This document shows positions 7,489 through 16,949 of a DNA stretch of 64,000 bases, piece by piece. Origin of the DNA: Arthrobacter sp. 24S4-2. Lineage in GTDB: Bacteria > Actinomycetota > Actinomycetes > Actinomycetales > Micrococcaceae. The translations under genes and the position numbers were made by a program. The stretch is from contig NZ_CP040018.1 of NCBI RefSeq assembly GCF_005280255.1, forward strand, positions 1,054,001-1,118,000, given 5' to 3'. Within the stretch, counting starts at the first letter, position 1; each line of letters opens with the position of its first letter. The notes below the pieces were generated by a model. That model was given only the letters and a program-made list of their open reading frames with translations. It did no database searches and had not been told where the DNA came from.

Positions 7489-10097
7489 TCAGCTGCCCAG
7501 CGCCGTCGCCAGGTACGGCGCCGTCCGGCTCTTCCTGGAACGCGCGACGGCGGCGGGCGTTCCGGCGGCCACGATCTCACCGCCGGCGTCGCCACCGGCC
7601 GGGCCGAGATCGATTACCCAGTCGGCCGCGGCCACCACGTCCATCTCGTGTTCCACCACGATGACCGTGTTGCCGGCATCCACCAGGCCGTGCAGCTGGG
7701 CCATCAGCAGCTGGACGTCCGCGGGGTGCAGGCCGGTGGTGGGCTCGTCCAGCAGATAGAGCGTGTGTCCCCTGCTGGCGCGCTGGAGTTCGGTGGCAAG
7801 CTTGATCCGCTGCGCCTCGCCGCCGGACAGTTCAGTGGCGGGCTGTCCCAGCCGTAGATAGCCCAGGCCGACGTCCCGCAGCGTTTGGAGGCTGCGGGCG
7901 GCAGCCGGAACGTCCTTCAGGAACTCCGCGGCTGCGTCCACGGTCATGGCCAGCACCCCTGCCACGTTCTTGCCGTTGTAGGTGACCTCGAGGGTTTCCG
8001 GGTTGTAGCGCGACCCCTGGCACTCGGGGCAGGGGCCGTAGCTGCCGGGAAGGAACAGGAGCTCCACAGCCACGAAACCTTCGCCAAGGCATGTCTCACA
8101 GCGGCCGCCGGCCACGTTGAAGGAAAACCGTCCGGCGCCGAAGCCCCGGGCCCGCGCCTGCTCCGTGGCGGCGAATTCCTTGCGCACGGCGTCGAAAAGC
8201 CCCGTGTACGTGGCCAGGTTGGACCGCGGCGTGCGGCCGATCGGTTTCTGGTCCACCCGCACCAGCCGGTCAATTCTGTCCAGCCCGCTGGTTTCGCCCA
8301 GCGTTTCGCCCACCGTATCGCCCACCTTCAGCGGCCCGCCGGCGCCCCCTGCATCGGACGCGTCCGTCGCGTCCTGCGCTGCAGCCGTCTCCGCTCCCTG
8401 TCCCGGGTGCAGCCGCGCGCCCACCACATCGGCCAGGACCTGGCTCACCAGCGTGGACTTGCCCGAGCCCGAAACGCCGGTGACAGCGGTCAGGATGCCC
8501 AGCGGGAACTCCGCGTCGAGGTCCCGGAGGTTGTGCCGGCTGATGCCCTTCAGCCCCAGCCAGCCGTCGGCTTCCCTGACCCCCGCTTTGCCGGCAGAGG
8601 CGTTCTGGCGGCGAGTACCGCCGTCGTTCTTCCCGTGGTTCCCGTCCGGGAACAGGAAGGGGCGCGTGACGGAAGCGTCCACCCCCGCGAGCCCGGCCAC
8701 CGGGCCGCTGTACAGGATCTCGCCGCCGCCCTCACCGGCTCGCGGGCCAACGTCCACCAGCCAGTCGGCGCGGCGGACCACGTCCATGTTGTGCTCCACC
8801 ACGAACACCGAATTCCCGGAGGATTTGAGCGCTTCGAGCACGGCCTGGAGCGGCTCGGCATCGGCGGGATGGAGCCCGGCGGACGGTTCGTCCAGCACGT
8901 AGACCACCCCGAAAAGACCGGAGCGCAGCTGGGTGGCGATCCGCAGCCGCTGCATTTCGCCGGGGAGAGCGTGGGGGTTGCCCGGCCCAGGGCGAGGTAG
9001 CCCAGGCCCAGCTCCAGCAGGACGGTGATCCGCAGCAGGAGGTCGCGGGTGATGGCGACGGCAACTTCGTTGGTCTCGCCCGAAGCCGCGGCCCGGCTGG
9101 CGGTCCCGGCGGCCGTGAGCTTGGTGGTGGGCCGGATGACCTCGGCCAGTTCGGCCATGGGCACGGCGTTGAGCTCAGCGATCGTGCGGCCCGCGAATGT
9201 CACTGACAGGGCTTCGGGCGTCAGTCCGCTTCCGCCGCAGCGCCCGCACGGTCCCGTTTCCATGAAGCGGAGTACGCGCTGGCGCATCGTGTCGCTCTTG
9301 GAGTCGGCCAGGGTGTGCAGCACGTAGCTCTTGGCGCTCCAGAAGCGGCCCTTGTACGGCTTCGCCACGCGGTCACGCTTCGGGGTCACCTCCACCACGG
9401 GCTGTTCTTCGGTGAAAAGAATCCAGTCGCGGTGCTTCTTCGGCAGCTTCCGCCAGAGTGTATGGACGTCGTAGCCGAGGTGGCTGAGGATGTCGCGGAG
9501 GTTCTTGCCCTGCCACGCGCCCGGCCAGGCTGCGATGGCGCCGTCGGCGATGCTCAGCGACGTGTCCGGAACCAGGGAGGCCTCGCTGACGGTGTGGGCA
9601 ATGCCCAGGCCGTGGCAGACAGGGCAGGCGCCGGCGGCGGTATTGGGTGAGAAGGCGTCCGAATCCAGCTGCGCCATTCCCTGCGGGTAGGAGCCGGCGC
9701 GGGAGAACAGCATCCGCAGAGAGTTCGAGAGGGTGGTCACCGTACCCACGGTGGAGCGGCTGCTCGGCGTGCCGCGCCGCTGCTGAAGGGCGACGGCGGG
9801 AGGCAGCCCGGTGATCATCTCCACCTTGGGGTTGTGCCCCTGTTGGATGAGCCGGCGCGCGTACGGGGCCACGGACTCGAAGTAGCGGCGCTGGGCCTCG
9901 GCATAGATGGTGCCGAAGGCGAGGGATGACTTGCCTGAACCCGAAACACCGGTGAACGCCACGATGGCGTCCCGGGGCACGTCCACATTCACGCTGCGGA
10001 GATTGTTCTCACGGGCCCCGCGCACCCGGACAAAACCATCCGTGGTGTGGTCCGGAACCAGGAAAGGCAAATCGGAAGCATGCTGTTCAGTTCGCAT
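7489..10097 (-). pseudogene. UvrA2-like ABC-ATPase (excinuclease subunit A paralogue), split by a frameshift
   Basis: With one base restored this is an 869-residue UvrA-family protein, shorter than housekeeping UvrA (about 940-970). It has two ATP-binding cassettes with Walker A GVSGSGKSSL and GVSGSGKSTL, zinc-finger-like pairs CPVCHGLG / CGRCGGSG and CETCLGEG / CPECQGSRY, and two ABC signatures; the second reads LSGGEAQRIKLATEL. Short UvrA-like proteins of this type usually lack the UvrB-binding domain and are linked to tolerance of DNA-damaging drugs. An Ala/Asp-rich insert follows the second Walker A. The frame breaks at 8958-8965, within the first signature: adding one G restores TLSPGEMQRLRIATQL. 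Both halves are well conserved, which favours an assembly error. Confidence 0.85.
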
Positions 10098-10145
10098 TCA
10101 TCCGACTCTATCGGTGCCGGAGGGATGCGGGCATATCCTTACCGG

Positions 10146-11294
10146 ATGGAAACTTACGACGGCGCGCCTGCACTTAGCGATGCTCCTGAATCTCATGCAG
10201 AACAATCCGACACCGAACAGCCCGACGCCGAGCGCTCCGAAGCCGAACAGCCCGACGCCGAGCGCTCCGAAGCCGAACAGCCCGACACCGAGCGCTCCGA
10301 CGCCGAAGAACCGAGCAAGCTGTTGCCGGTGGCCGAGCTGCACCTCCACATCGAGGGGACGCTGGAGCCGGAGCTGATCTTCGCCCTGGCCGGACGCAAC
10401 GGCATTCAGTTGCCGTACGCGGACCTGGACGAGCTGCGCGCCCGCTACGAGTTCACCGACCTGCAGTCCTTCCTGGACCTGTACTACGCCAACATGGCCG
10501 TGCTGCAGACGGAACAGGACTTCGCGGACATGACCCGCGCCTACCTTGCCAGGGCGGCAACTGCCGGGGTGCGGCACGCGGAGATCATGATGGACCCGCA
10601 GGCCCATGTGTCCCGCGGCGTTTCCCTGGAGACGTGCGTCAACGGGGTGGCCTCGGTGCTGGCCACCTCCGAGGAGGAGTTCGGGGTGTCCACCCTGCTC
10701 ATCGCCGCGTTCCTGCGCGACCTGTCCGAGCAATCCGCTCTTGAGGTGCTGGAGCAGCTGCTGGCCATGAACGCGCCGATCGCGGGCATCGGCCTGGATT
10801 CGGCCGAGGTGGGCAACCCGCCGGCGAAGTTCGAGCGGCTGTTTGCCAGGGCGAAGGAGGCGGGACTGCACCGGATCGCGCACGCCGGCGAGGAGGGACC
10901 GCCGTCGTACATTATCGATGCCCTGGAACTGTTGGACGTGGAGCGGATTGACCATGGCATCCGCTGTATGGAGGACCCCGAACTGGTGGAACGGCTAGTG
11001 GAGGACCGGGTGCCGCTGACCGTCTGCCCGCTGTCCAATGTGCGGCTACGGGCCGTGGACACCCTCGCGGACCATCCGTTGCCGGCCATGCTGGCTGCGG
11101 GCCTGAACGTCAGCGTCAACTCGGACGACCCGGCGTACTTCGGCGGCTACGTGGACGACAACTTCGGCCAGCTGGAGACCGTGCTGGAACTCTCCGAGTT
11201 CGACCGGGTCCGGCTGGCCTCCAACTCCATCCGGTCCTCGTTCGCGGCGGACGAACGCAAGGCCGAGCTGCTGGCGGAACTGGGCTACTCCTAG
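10146..11294 (+). CDS. Adenine/adenosine deaminase family protein
   Basis: A 382-residue metal-dependent purine deaminase. ELHLHIEGTLEPELIF (about residues 64-79) carries the two zinc-ligand histidines. HAGEEG carries the catalytic Glu and SVNSDDPAYF the metal-binding Asp. HIEGTLEPEL and the downstream EIMMDPQAH signature resemble the adenine deaminase branch more than classical adenosine deaminase, so adenine to hypoxanthine is a reasonable guess. The first 55 residues are an acidic extension built from 15/30-bp DNA repeats (EQPDAERSEA repeated), absent from typical family members. The ATG at 10146 lies 48 bases from the divergent UvrA2-like start. The stop overlaps the convergent membrane gene by four bases. 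Confidence 0.85.
   Translation: METYDGAPALSDAPESHAEQSDTEQPDAERSEAEQPDAERSEAEQPDTERSDAEEPSKLLPVAELHLHIEGTLEPELIFALAGRNGIQLPYADLDELRARYEFTDLQSFLDLYYANMAVLQTEQDFADMTRAYLARAATAGVRHAEIMMDPQAHVSRGVSLETCVNGVASVLATSEEEFGVSTLLIAAFLRDLSEQSALEVLEQLLAMNAPIAGIGLDSAEVGNPPAKFERLFARAKEAGLHRIAHAGEEGPPSYIIDALELLDVERIDHGIRCMEDPELVERLVEDRVPLTVCPLSNVRLRAVDTLADHPLPAMLAAGLNVSVNSDDPAYFGGYVDDNFGQLETVLELSEFDRVRLASNSIRSSFAADERKAELLAELGYS
10200..10304 (+). repeat. 30-bp tandem repeat inside the deaminase gene
   Basis: Three consecutive 30-bp units begin at 10215, 10245 and 10275, preceded by a diverged 15-bp half unit at 10200. Each starts GAACAGCCCGACGCC or a close variant. They encode the acidic decapeptide EQPDAERSEA. 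Being in multiples of three, copy-number change would keep the frame. Confidence 0.9.
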
Positions 11295-11905
11295 GCTGCC
11301 GCTTCGTCGCGGCGGGCAACGCTGCGGGCGCTCTGGGTGCCGCTGGTGATCCACCACCCCAGCGCCGCCATGGCCAGGCCGATCGGGATCCCGTACGGCG
11401 GCAGGCCCGCGTTGTAGCCCAGGACGCCTGCCACGAGGAATGCCGCGCCCAGCCATGCCGGGAACACGCGTGCCCGCCATCCGGCGATCCCGAAAACCAT
11501 CCAGCCGAGGGCAAACAGGACATAGCTGGAGAACCCGCCGACCACCAGCATTCCCGAGCCGCCCGCCAGGATGGCTTCGGGTGCGACGTCGGCGATCCAG
11601 GGGCCAGCGAAGCCGTCGAACCACATGTTTCCGGCCATGTCCATGGTGCCCACCAGGGCGAAACAGAAGGCGACGGCGCCCAGCGCCCCGGCGTCGGCAT
11701 GGAACCTCAGGTAGACGCAGACCAGCAACCCGATGAAGACCACGAAATACAGCGCGTTGGCCATCTGGAACGGCGTTTCGCGCATCATCGCGATCCGTTC
11801 CTTGCTGGTGTCGGCAGCGAGCAGCCGTGAAATGTCGACGGCGGCAAAGGTGAGGCCTGCCGCGAGTGCTATCGGGCCGGCATTGGAAGCGAGCGGTGAG
11901 GACAC
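11291..11905 (-). CDS. Multi-pass membrane protein of unknown function
   Basis: A 204-residue protein with about five to six hydrophobic helices (for example ANALYFVVFIGLLVCVYL, GALGAVAFCFALVGTMDM, VVGGFSSYVLFALGWMVFG and FPAWLGAAFLVAGVLGY). No family is recognised beyond general DUF4386-like features. The start is GTG at 11905, preceded by a good AGGAGGA ribosome-binding site that overlaps the stop of the upstream CPBP gene, so the two form an operon. It converges on the deaminase gene with a four-base overlap. Confidence 0.65.
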   Translation of the reverse strand: MSSPLASNAGPIALAAGLTFAAVDISRLLAADTSKERIAMMRETPFQMANALYFVVFIGLLVCVYLRFHADAGALGAVAFCFALVGTMDMAGNMWFDGFAGPWIADVAPEAILAGGSGMLVVGGFSSYVLFALGWMVFGIAGWRARVFPAWLGAAFLVAGVLGYNAGLPPYGIPIGLAMAALGWWITSGTQSARSVARRDEAAA

Positions 11906-11913
11906 GATTCCTC

Positions 11914-12741
11914 CTAGGATGAGGCGCGGTCGGAGCGCACAGCCAGGGGGCCGACGTCGGTCGCTTCCTTGGGTGCCGTGCGCCAGGCCGGGCGGTCGAA
12001 CAGGAATGTTCCGAGGACCGCGGCGGCGACCACCACAAAGTAGATCAACTCAGCACGCTGGGCGTCAGGACCGGCGAAGCCGTAGGAACCCACCGTGAAG
12101 GTGCCTTGGCTGTTGTGGCAGAGCAGTGTCAGCAGGACGCTGCCGCCGGTGCGGTTGAACAGCCACACGTACAGGAACGTGATGACGAAGGTTGTGGGCA
12201 GGCCGATCAGGCTGAGCCCTCCGAAAACGATCAGCGGCAGGTGCCAGAAGGCCACGACAAACCCGAGGAGCGCCGCTGCCTGCAGCGGCAGCCTGCTGGC
12301 CTGGAGCAGCGGTACGGCGTAGCCGCGGAAGCCCGGTTCTTCTCCGAGCGGCCCGTCCATGGGGTTGACCAGGCGCACCGCGAACACCACCAGCAGCCCG
12401 GACCCGGTCAGCTGGGACAACCCCGGTGCCGCGGCGCCGAGCAGCATGTTGACCGAGCCCGTGACCAGCACCAGCACCGCCGGCAGCAGCAGGGCGACGG
12501 CGTACCAGGCCCAGCCCACCCGCCAGCGCAGGATCCGCCGGCTCCATGCCCGGTATCCCGTACGCCCTTCTGCGAGGCCGATCATAATGAGCGCCGCCGC
12601 CAGCGGACCGATCGGCAGGAACTCCATCCTGGGCATTATTCCCAGCGCAAACACGGGCCAGGACAGCCACGAAATCGCATAGGACAGGACGAAGAAGGCC
12701 GGGAGGCGGTGGTGCTGAAGCCAGTTGTGGAAGCGCGGCAT
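11914..12741 (-). CDS. CPBP-family intramembrane metalloprotease
   Basis: A 275-residue membrane protein of the CPBP/Abi family (type II CAAX prenyl endopeptidase-like). The motifs are in order: EEPGFRGYAVPLL (EExxxR motif), FWHLPLIVFGG (FxxxH-like) and HNSQGTF (HxxxN-like third motif). About eight helices are visible. The frame is open further upstream to 13068, but that stretch is a translation of the 15-bp repeat array and carries no similarity, so the ATG at 12741 (MPRFHNWLQHHRLPAFF) is chosen. In other bacteria members process prenylated peptides or provide bacteriocin immunity; the substrate here is unknown. It is upstream of, and coupled to, the small membrane protein gene. Confidence 0.8.
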   Translation of the reverse strand: MPRFHNWLQHHRLPAFFVLSYAISWLSWPVFALGIMPRMEFLPIGPLAAALIMIGLAEGRTGYRAWSRRILRWRVGWAWYAVALLLPAVLVLVTGSVNMLLGAAAPGLSQLTGSGLLVVFAVRLVNPMDGPLGEEPGFRGYAVPLLQASRLPLQAAALLGFVVAFWHLPLIVFGGLSLIGLPTTFVITFLYVWLFNRTGGSVLLTLLCHNSQGTFTVGSYGFAGPDAQRAELIYFVVVAAAVLGTFLFDRPAWRTAPKEATDVGPLAVRSDRASS

Positions 12742-12884
12742 GACGGCTCCGGACAAGCAGGGCGGGTGCGTTCCATTGTCCGCCCATTTGCCCCGGAACA
12801 ACACCCCCGGGATCTGCAGGGAAACGCCTGAATCAAGTCCTTGCGGGGGACCTCCATAACTGCTAATCCTGATGAAACAGCACT

Positions 12885-12989
12885 GAACTGGACAGCACTG
12901 AACCGGACAGCACCGAACCGGACAGCACCGAACCGGACAGCACTGAACCAGACAGCACCGAACCGGACAGCACTGAACCGGACAGCACC
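12885..12989 (+). repeat. Array of seven 15-bp tandem repeats
   Basis: Seven consecutive 15-bp units, consensus GAACCGGACAGCACC with C/T and C/A variants, run from 12885 to 12989. A partial eighth unit merges into the GAGGAGG ribosome-binding site of the molybdoenzyme gene. The array fills the divergent region between the CPBP gene and the oxidoreductase gene. It has no stop codons in several frames, which produces spurious long open frames on both strands. Confidence 0.95.
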
Positions 12990-13009
12990 GAACCGAGGAG
13001 GGCGCAGCA

Positions 13010-15310
13010 ATGCCCCGCAAGAACCCGCGTGTGGAAGAAGCTGACGAAAACAACCTTGAGGTGGGCAAACCGAAGGACTGGGCCGCGGGTTTTCCCGGCG
13101 TCTACCACTCCATGAAGCCTGCCATTGAGAAGATGGGCCTGGACCGGTCCCGCAAGACGCTGCTGGCGTTGAACCAGAAGGACGGCTTCGACTGCATGAG
13201 CTGCGCGTGGCCCGACCCCGGCCACCGCAAGGCGTTCGAGTTCTGCGAGAACGGCGCCAAAGCCGTGACGTGGGAAGCCACCCCGGTGCTTGTCCCCTCG
13301 GAATTCTGGGCGGAGCACCCGGTCTCCGAACTGCGCGGAATGTCCGAGTACTGGCTCGGCATGCAGGGGCGGCTGACTGAACCGGTGTACAAGCCTGCGG
13401 GGGAGGACCACTACCGTCCGGTCAGCTGGGACGAGGCCTTCTCCATCCTGGGCGGCAAGCTGAAGAGCCTGGCGAGCCCCGACGAGGCCGCGTTCTACAC
13501 CAGCGGCCGCACGTCCAATGAGGCAGCGTTCCTGTACCAGTTGTTCGCCCGGGCCTACGGGACCAACAACCTGCCGGACTGTTCCAACATGTGCCACGAG
13601 TCTTCCGGCTGGGGGATGGGCCAGACCATCGGCATCGGCAAAGCCACCATCTCCTACGACGACTTCGCGCAGGCGGACCTGATCATCATCATGGGCCAGA
13701 ACCCCGGCACCAACCACCCGCGGATGCTCACCGCCCTGGAAGAAGCCAAGGAAGCCGGCGGCCGGATCGTCGCCGTGAACCCGCTGCCGGAGGCCGGACT
13801 GCGAAGGTACAAGAACCCGCAAAAGGTCAAAGGCATCGTTGGGCACGGCACGCAGATCGCCGACCAGTTCCTGCAGATCCGCCTGGGCGGGGACATGGCG
13901 CTTTTGCAGGCCGTGTCCAAGCGGGTGCTCGACGCCGAAGCCAGGAACCCCGGCAGCGTGCTGGACCACCGGTTCCTCCAGGAGCACTGCCAGGGGCTGG
14001 AGGAGCTCAAAGAGCACCTCGCGGAGCTGGACGAGGCCGCCGTGCTTGCGGCCACCGGCCTGCGCAGCCAGGAAATCGACGAACTGGCCGCCCGCTATCT
14101 CAGGGCCGAGAAGGTCATCATCACCTGGGCCATGGGCATCACGCAGCACAAGAAGGGCGTGGCCACCATCAAGGAGATCATTAATCTCCTGCTGCTACGC
14201 GGAAACATAGGCAAACCCGGTGCCGGAGCCTCCCCGATCCGCGGCCACAGCAACGTGCAGGGCGACCGCACCATGGGCATCTGGGAGCAGATGCCGCCGG
14301 CCTTCCTGGATGCCCTGGGTAAGGAGTTCAACTTCGAGCCGCCCCGGGAGCACGGTGCAGACGCCGTGGAAACAATCCGGAGGATGCGCGACGGCGACAT
14401 CAAGGTCTTCGTGGGCCTCGGCGGCAACCTGGTGGGGGCCATCTCCGATTCCCGCGCTGCCGAAGCCGCCATGGCAAACACTGAGATGTCGGTCCAGATC
14501 TCCACGAAGCTCAACCGCTCCCATACCGTGACCGGCGAGGAAGCCCTGATCCTGCCCACGATGGGACGCACCGAGATCGACCTGCAGGCATCCGGCCCGC
14601 AGTTCGTGTCCGTGGAGGACACCGTCTGCGCCGTCCACGCCTCGCATGGCACAGTCAAACCGGTGGCGCCGAACCTGCTTTCGGAAGTGGCCATCATCAG
14701 CAGGCTTGCCCGCGCCACCCTGGATGGGAAGAAGACGGACGCCGACTGGGCCGGATTCGAGCGCAACTACGACCTCATCCGGGACCACATCTCCCACGTG
14801 GTGGCGGGCTGTGAGGACTATAACCGGAAGATCCGCCAGGAGGGCGGCTTTGTGCTCCCCAACGGGCCCCGGGATTCGCGGACCTTTCCCACACCCACGG
14901 GCAAGGCCATGCTGACCGTCAACCACCTTGAGCACGTGCAGCGCCCCGCCGGCACGTTGATCCTGCAGTCCATGAGGTCGCACGACCAGTTCAACACCAC
15001 CATTTACGGCCATGACGACCGCTACCGCGGCATCAAGAAAGGGCGCGAAGTGGTCTTTGTCAGCCCCGAGGACATCGCGGAGCTGGGCCTCTCCGACGGT
15101 CAGCACGTGGACATCCACGGGGTTTACGAGGACAACGCGGAACGGGTGCTGCGGAAGTTCCGTGTGGTCTCATATCCCACGGCCCGGGGCTGTGCCGCGG
15201 CGTACTATCCGGAAGCCAACGTGCTTGTACCTTTGGAGAGCGTGGCCGAGGGGAGCAACACTCCGGTGTCCAAGGCCGTGATTGTGCGGTTGGAGCCAAG
15301 CGCCGCGTAG
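13010..15310 (+). CDS. FdhF/YdeP-family molybdopterin oxidoreductase (formate dehydrogenase-like)
   Basis: A 766-residue soluble molybdopterin-bis-guanine-dinucleotide enzyme. The N-terminal FDCMSCAWPDPGHRK replaces the four-cysteine iron-sulfur motif of true FdhF and is typical of the YdeP group. LPDCSNMCHESSGWGM occupies the region of the active-site ligand. QNPGTNHPRML, GNIGKPGAGASPIRGHSNVQGDRTMGIWE and the C-terminal dinucleotide-binding domain (FNTTIYGHDDRYRGI) are intact. Related enzymes are annotated as alpha subunits of formate dehydrogenase or as acid-resistance oxidoreductases; electron acceptor and substrate are uncertain. A GGAGG site lies at 12996-13000. The DUF6457 gene directly follows, convergent, and such proteins often accompany molybdenum-cofactor genes. 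Confidence 0.85.
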   Translation: MPRKNPRVEEADENNLEVGKPKDWAAGFPGVYHSMKPAIEKMGLDRSRKTLLALNQKDGFDCMSCAWPDPGHRKAFEFCENGAKAVTWEATPVLVPSEFWAEHPVSELRGMSEYWLGMQGRLTEPVYKPAGEDHYRPVSWDEAFSILGGKLKSLASPDEAAFYTSGRTSNEAAFLYQLFARAYGTNNLPDCSNMCHESSGWGMGQTIGIGKATISYDDFAQADLIIIMGQNPGTNHPRMLTALEEAKEAGGRIVAVNPLPEAGLRRYKNPQKVKGIVGHGTQIADQFLQIRLGGDMALLQAVSKRVLDAEARNPGSVLDHRFLQEHCQGLEELKEHLAELDEAAVLAATGLRSQEIDELAARYLRAEKVIITWAMGITQHKKGVATIKEIINLLLLRGNIGKPGAGASPIRGHSNVQGDRTMGIWEQMPPAFLDALGKEFNFEPPREHGADAVETIRRMRDGDIKVFVGLGGNLVGAISDSRAAEAAMANTEMSVQISTKLNRSHTVTGEEALILPTMGRTEIDLQASGPQFVSVEDTVCAVHASHGTVKPVAPNLLSEVAIISRLARATLDGKKTDADWAGFERNYDLIRDHISHVVAGCEDYNRKIRQEGGFVLPNGPRDSRTFPTPTGKAMLTVNHLEHVQRPAGTLILQSMRSHDQFNTTIYGHDDRYRGIKKGREVVFVSPEDIAELGLSDGQHVDIHGVYEDNAERVLRKFRVVSYPTARGCAAAYYPEANVLVPLESVAEGSNTPVSKAVIVRLEPSAA

Positions 15311-15628
15311 CTACTGCGCGGTGCCACCCCACCCTTCGCTGTCCGGGCCGCCGTCGGCTCCGTGTTCGCATAACGCCAAGGCCACTTCCGTAGCGGACTC
15401 GATGGCCTCGCTGGGGCTGGCTTTCCCCTTAGCGGCGGACAACCCCGCCGCAAAGCCCACCACCACAGCGCTGATCGGACCCGCGCCGTCGTTGACTGCC
15501 GCGGAGGATTCCTTGGCAAGCCGGCGAATCAGCGCGTGGTCCAGCTCCAGATCCAGGATCTGCAGTGCATGGGTGAGCCGCCGGCTCCATTGGGCCAGGG
15601 CCAGATCTTCCTCATTGAGTTCGGTCAC
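15311..15628 (-). CDS. DUF6457-domain protein (copy 1)
   Basis: A 105-residue helical protein starting at GTG 15628. The signature is LAQWSRRLTHALQILDLELDHALIRRLAKESSAAV, then a glycine/alanine-rich helix (VVVGFAAGLSAAKG) and the ending CEHGADGGPDSEGWGGTAQ. A close paralogue lies at 25349-25678. In actinobacteria DUF6457 domains are found next to, or fused with, molybdenum-cofactor guanylyltransferase, which fits the adjacent molybdoenzyme gene. The exact function is unknown. Confidence 0.75.
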   Translation of the reverse strand: MTELNEEDLALAQWSRRLTHALQILDLELDHALIRRLAKESSAAVNDGAGPISAVVVGFAAGLSAAKGKASPSEAIESATEVALALCEHGADGGPDSEGWGGTAQ

Positions 15629-15654
15629 TGGGTCTCCTTCATTGATGTTGCGGG

Positions 15655-16629
15655 TCAGACATCGATCGAACCCATATGCGGATAGCGTGCGCCGGCGGCC
15701 GCCCCTGCAGGGGCAAGCTCGTCCAGCCGAGTGAGGTCCTGGGGAGAAAGTTCGACGTCGAGTGCGCCCAGGTTCTCGCGAAGGCGCTCGCGCTTCTTGG
15801 TACCGGGGATGGGGACGATATGGTCGCCCTGGGCCAGCAGCCAGGCCAGAGCCAGCTGCGCCGGCGTGCATTTCTTTTGGTCGGCCAGCTCCTTCACGCG
15901 GTCCACCAGCTCGAGGTTGCGCGTGAAGTTCTCCCCTTGGAACCGTGGTGAGTGGCGTCGGAAATCGTCCGGTGCGAAGTCCTCGGCGGTGCGCAGTGCG
16001 CCGGTCAGGAAGCCCCGGCCCAGCGGGCTGTAGGGCACGAAGCCGATGCCCAGTTCCGCCAGCACCGGGAAGACTTTCACCTCCGGTTCCCGCTCCCATA
16101 GGGAGTACTCCGTCTGCAGTGCAGATATCGGGTGCACAGCGTGGGCGCGGCGGATGGTGTCGGCGCTGGCCTCGGAGAGGCCCAGGTGGCGGACTTTCCC
16201 GGCCTGGACCAGTTCGGCCATGGCACCCACCGTGTCCTCGATCGGCACGGCCTTGTCCACCCGGTGCTGGTAGTAGAGGTCGATGTGGTCCACCCCAAGG
16301 CGCTGGAGGCTCGCGTCGCAGGCCGAACGCACGTACTCGGGCCTGCCGTTGATGCCTACCCAGGAGCCATCCTCCCGGCGCTCATTTCCGAACTTCGTGG
16401 CGAGGACAACCTCGGACCGACGCCCGGCGATGGCCCGGCCCACCAGCTGCTCATTGGTAAACGGTCCGTACACGTCCGCCGTGTCCAGGAGTGTTCCGCC
16501 GGCGTCGAGGAACGCGTGGATGGTGGCCCCCGATTCGTTGTCGTCGCCCGTGCCGTAGAACTCACTCATGCCCATGCAGCCGAGGCCAAGGGCAGAGACG
16601 GTCAAAGAGCCAAGTGTGCGGGTTTCCAT
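15655..16629 (-). CDS. Aldo/keto reductase
   Basis: A 324-residue NADPH-dependent aldo/keto reductase of the YakC/Tas type. The catalytic tetrad region is visible: DTADVYGPFTNEQL (Asp and Tyr), VVLATKFG (Lys) and DLYYQHRVD (His). The C-terminus has VPIPGTKKRERLRENLGALDVELS, the cofactor-phosphate binding loop. The start ATG at 16629 has GAGGAGA eight bases upstream. A promoter-like pair lies at 16715-16744. The gene stands alone; the substrate is unknown. Confidence 0.9.
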   Translation of the reverse strand: METRTLGSLTVSALGLGCMGMSEFYGTGDDNESGATIHAFLDAGGTLLDTADVYGPFTNEQLVGRAIAGRRSEVVLATKFGNERREDGSWVGINGRPEYVRSACDASLQRLGVDHIDLYYQHRVDKAVPIEDTVGAMAELVQAGKVRHLGLSEASADTIRRAHAVHPISALQTEYSLWEREPEVKVFPVLAELGIGFVPYSPLGRGFLTGALRTAEDFAPDDFRRHSPRFQGENFTRNLELVDRVKELADQKKCTPAQLALAWLLAQGDHIVPIPGTKKRERLRENLGALDVELSPQDLTRLDELAPAGAAAGARYPHMGSIDV

Positions 16630-16714
16630 GGTTGTCTCCTCATCGAGGGAATGCCGGAATCCCGGACGGGCCGTGTGGGTCATGGGAAGGGTGCTTGGAC
16701 ATCGGCAGGCCGCT

Positions 16715-16744
16715 ACTATAAGCAGGTCGGTTCCTTGCCCACAA
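16715..16744 (-). promoter_or_regulatory. Probable promoter of the aldo/keto reductase gene
   Basis: Read on the minus strand, TTGTGG (16744-16739) and TATAGT (16720-16715) are separated by 18 bases, a good sigma-70-like pair about 85 bases before the start codon. This is the only clear signal in the 320-base gap 16630-16949; the rest of the gap holds no gene. Confidence 0.5.
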
Positions 16745-16949
16745 CGGTTGGCCTGGAAAATGAGGCCCCTCCCGCCTGTCAACGGGCCGAAAGTCCTGAT
16801 GTTCCCGCCCCGTAGCTGAGACTCTTAGTTCACTTGCGCCGCATTCGGCGTCATAGTCGGTCACGACACACGTTGTTAACGCCCATAGTCGCCTCAATTA
16901 ACAGTTCACTGGCAAAATGCTGAGTGATCACATGCTCGAAAGGACAAAC

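Noticed and set aside
12841..13044. Open frame across the 15-bp repeats (TAPNRTALNRT-type peptide)
   Set aside because: It is only a translation of the tandem array, overlaps the true molybdoenzyme start, and has no ribosome-binding site.
12742..13068. N-terminal extension of the CPBP protease with CCPVRCCPVQ repeats
   Set aside because: This is the antisense of the repeat array. Family similarity begins at the ATG at 12741.
12863..14149. 428-residue minus-strand open frame
   Set aside because: Antisense to the molybdoenzyme and the repeat array; no similarity.
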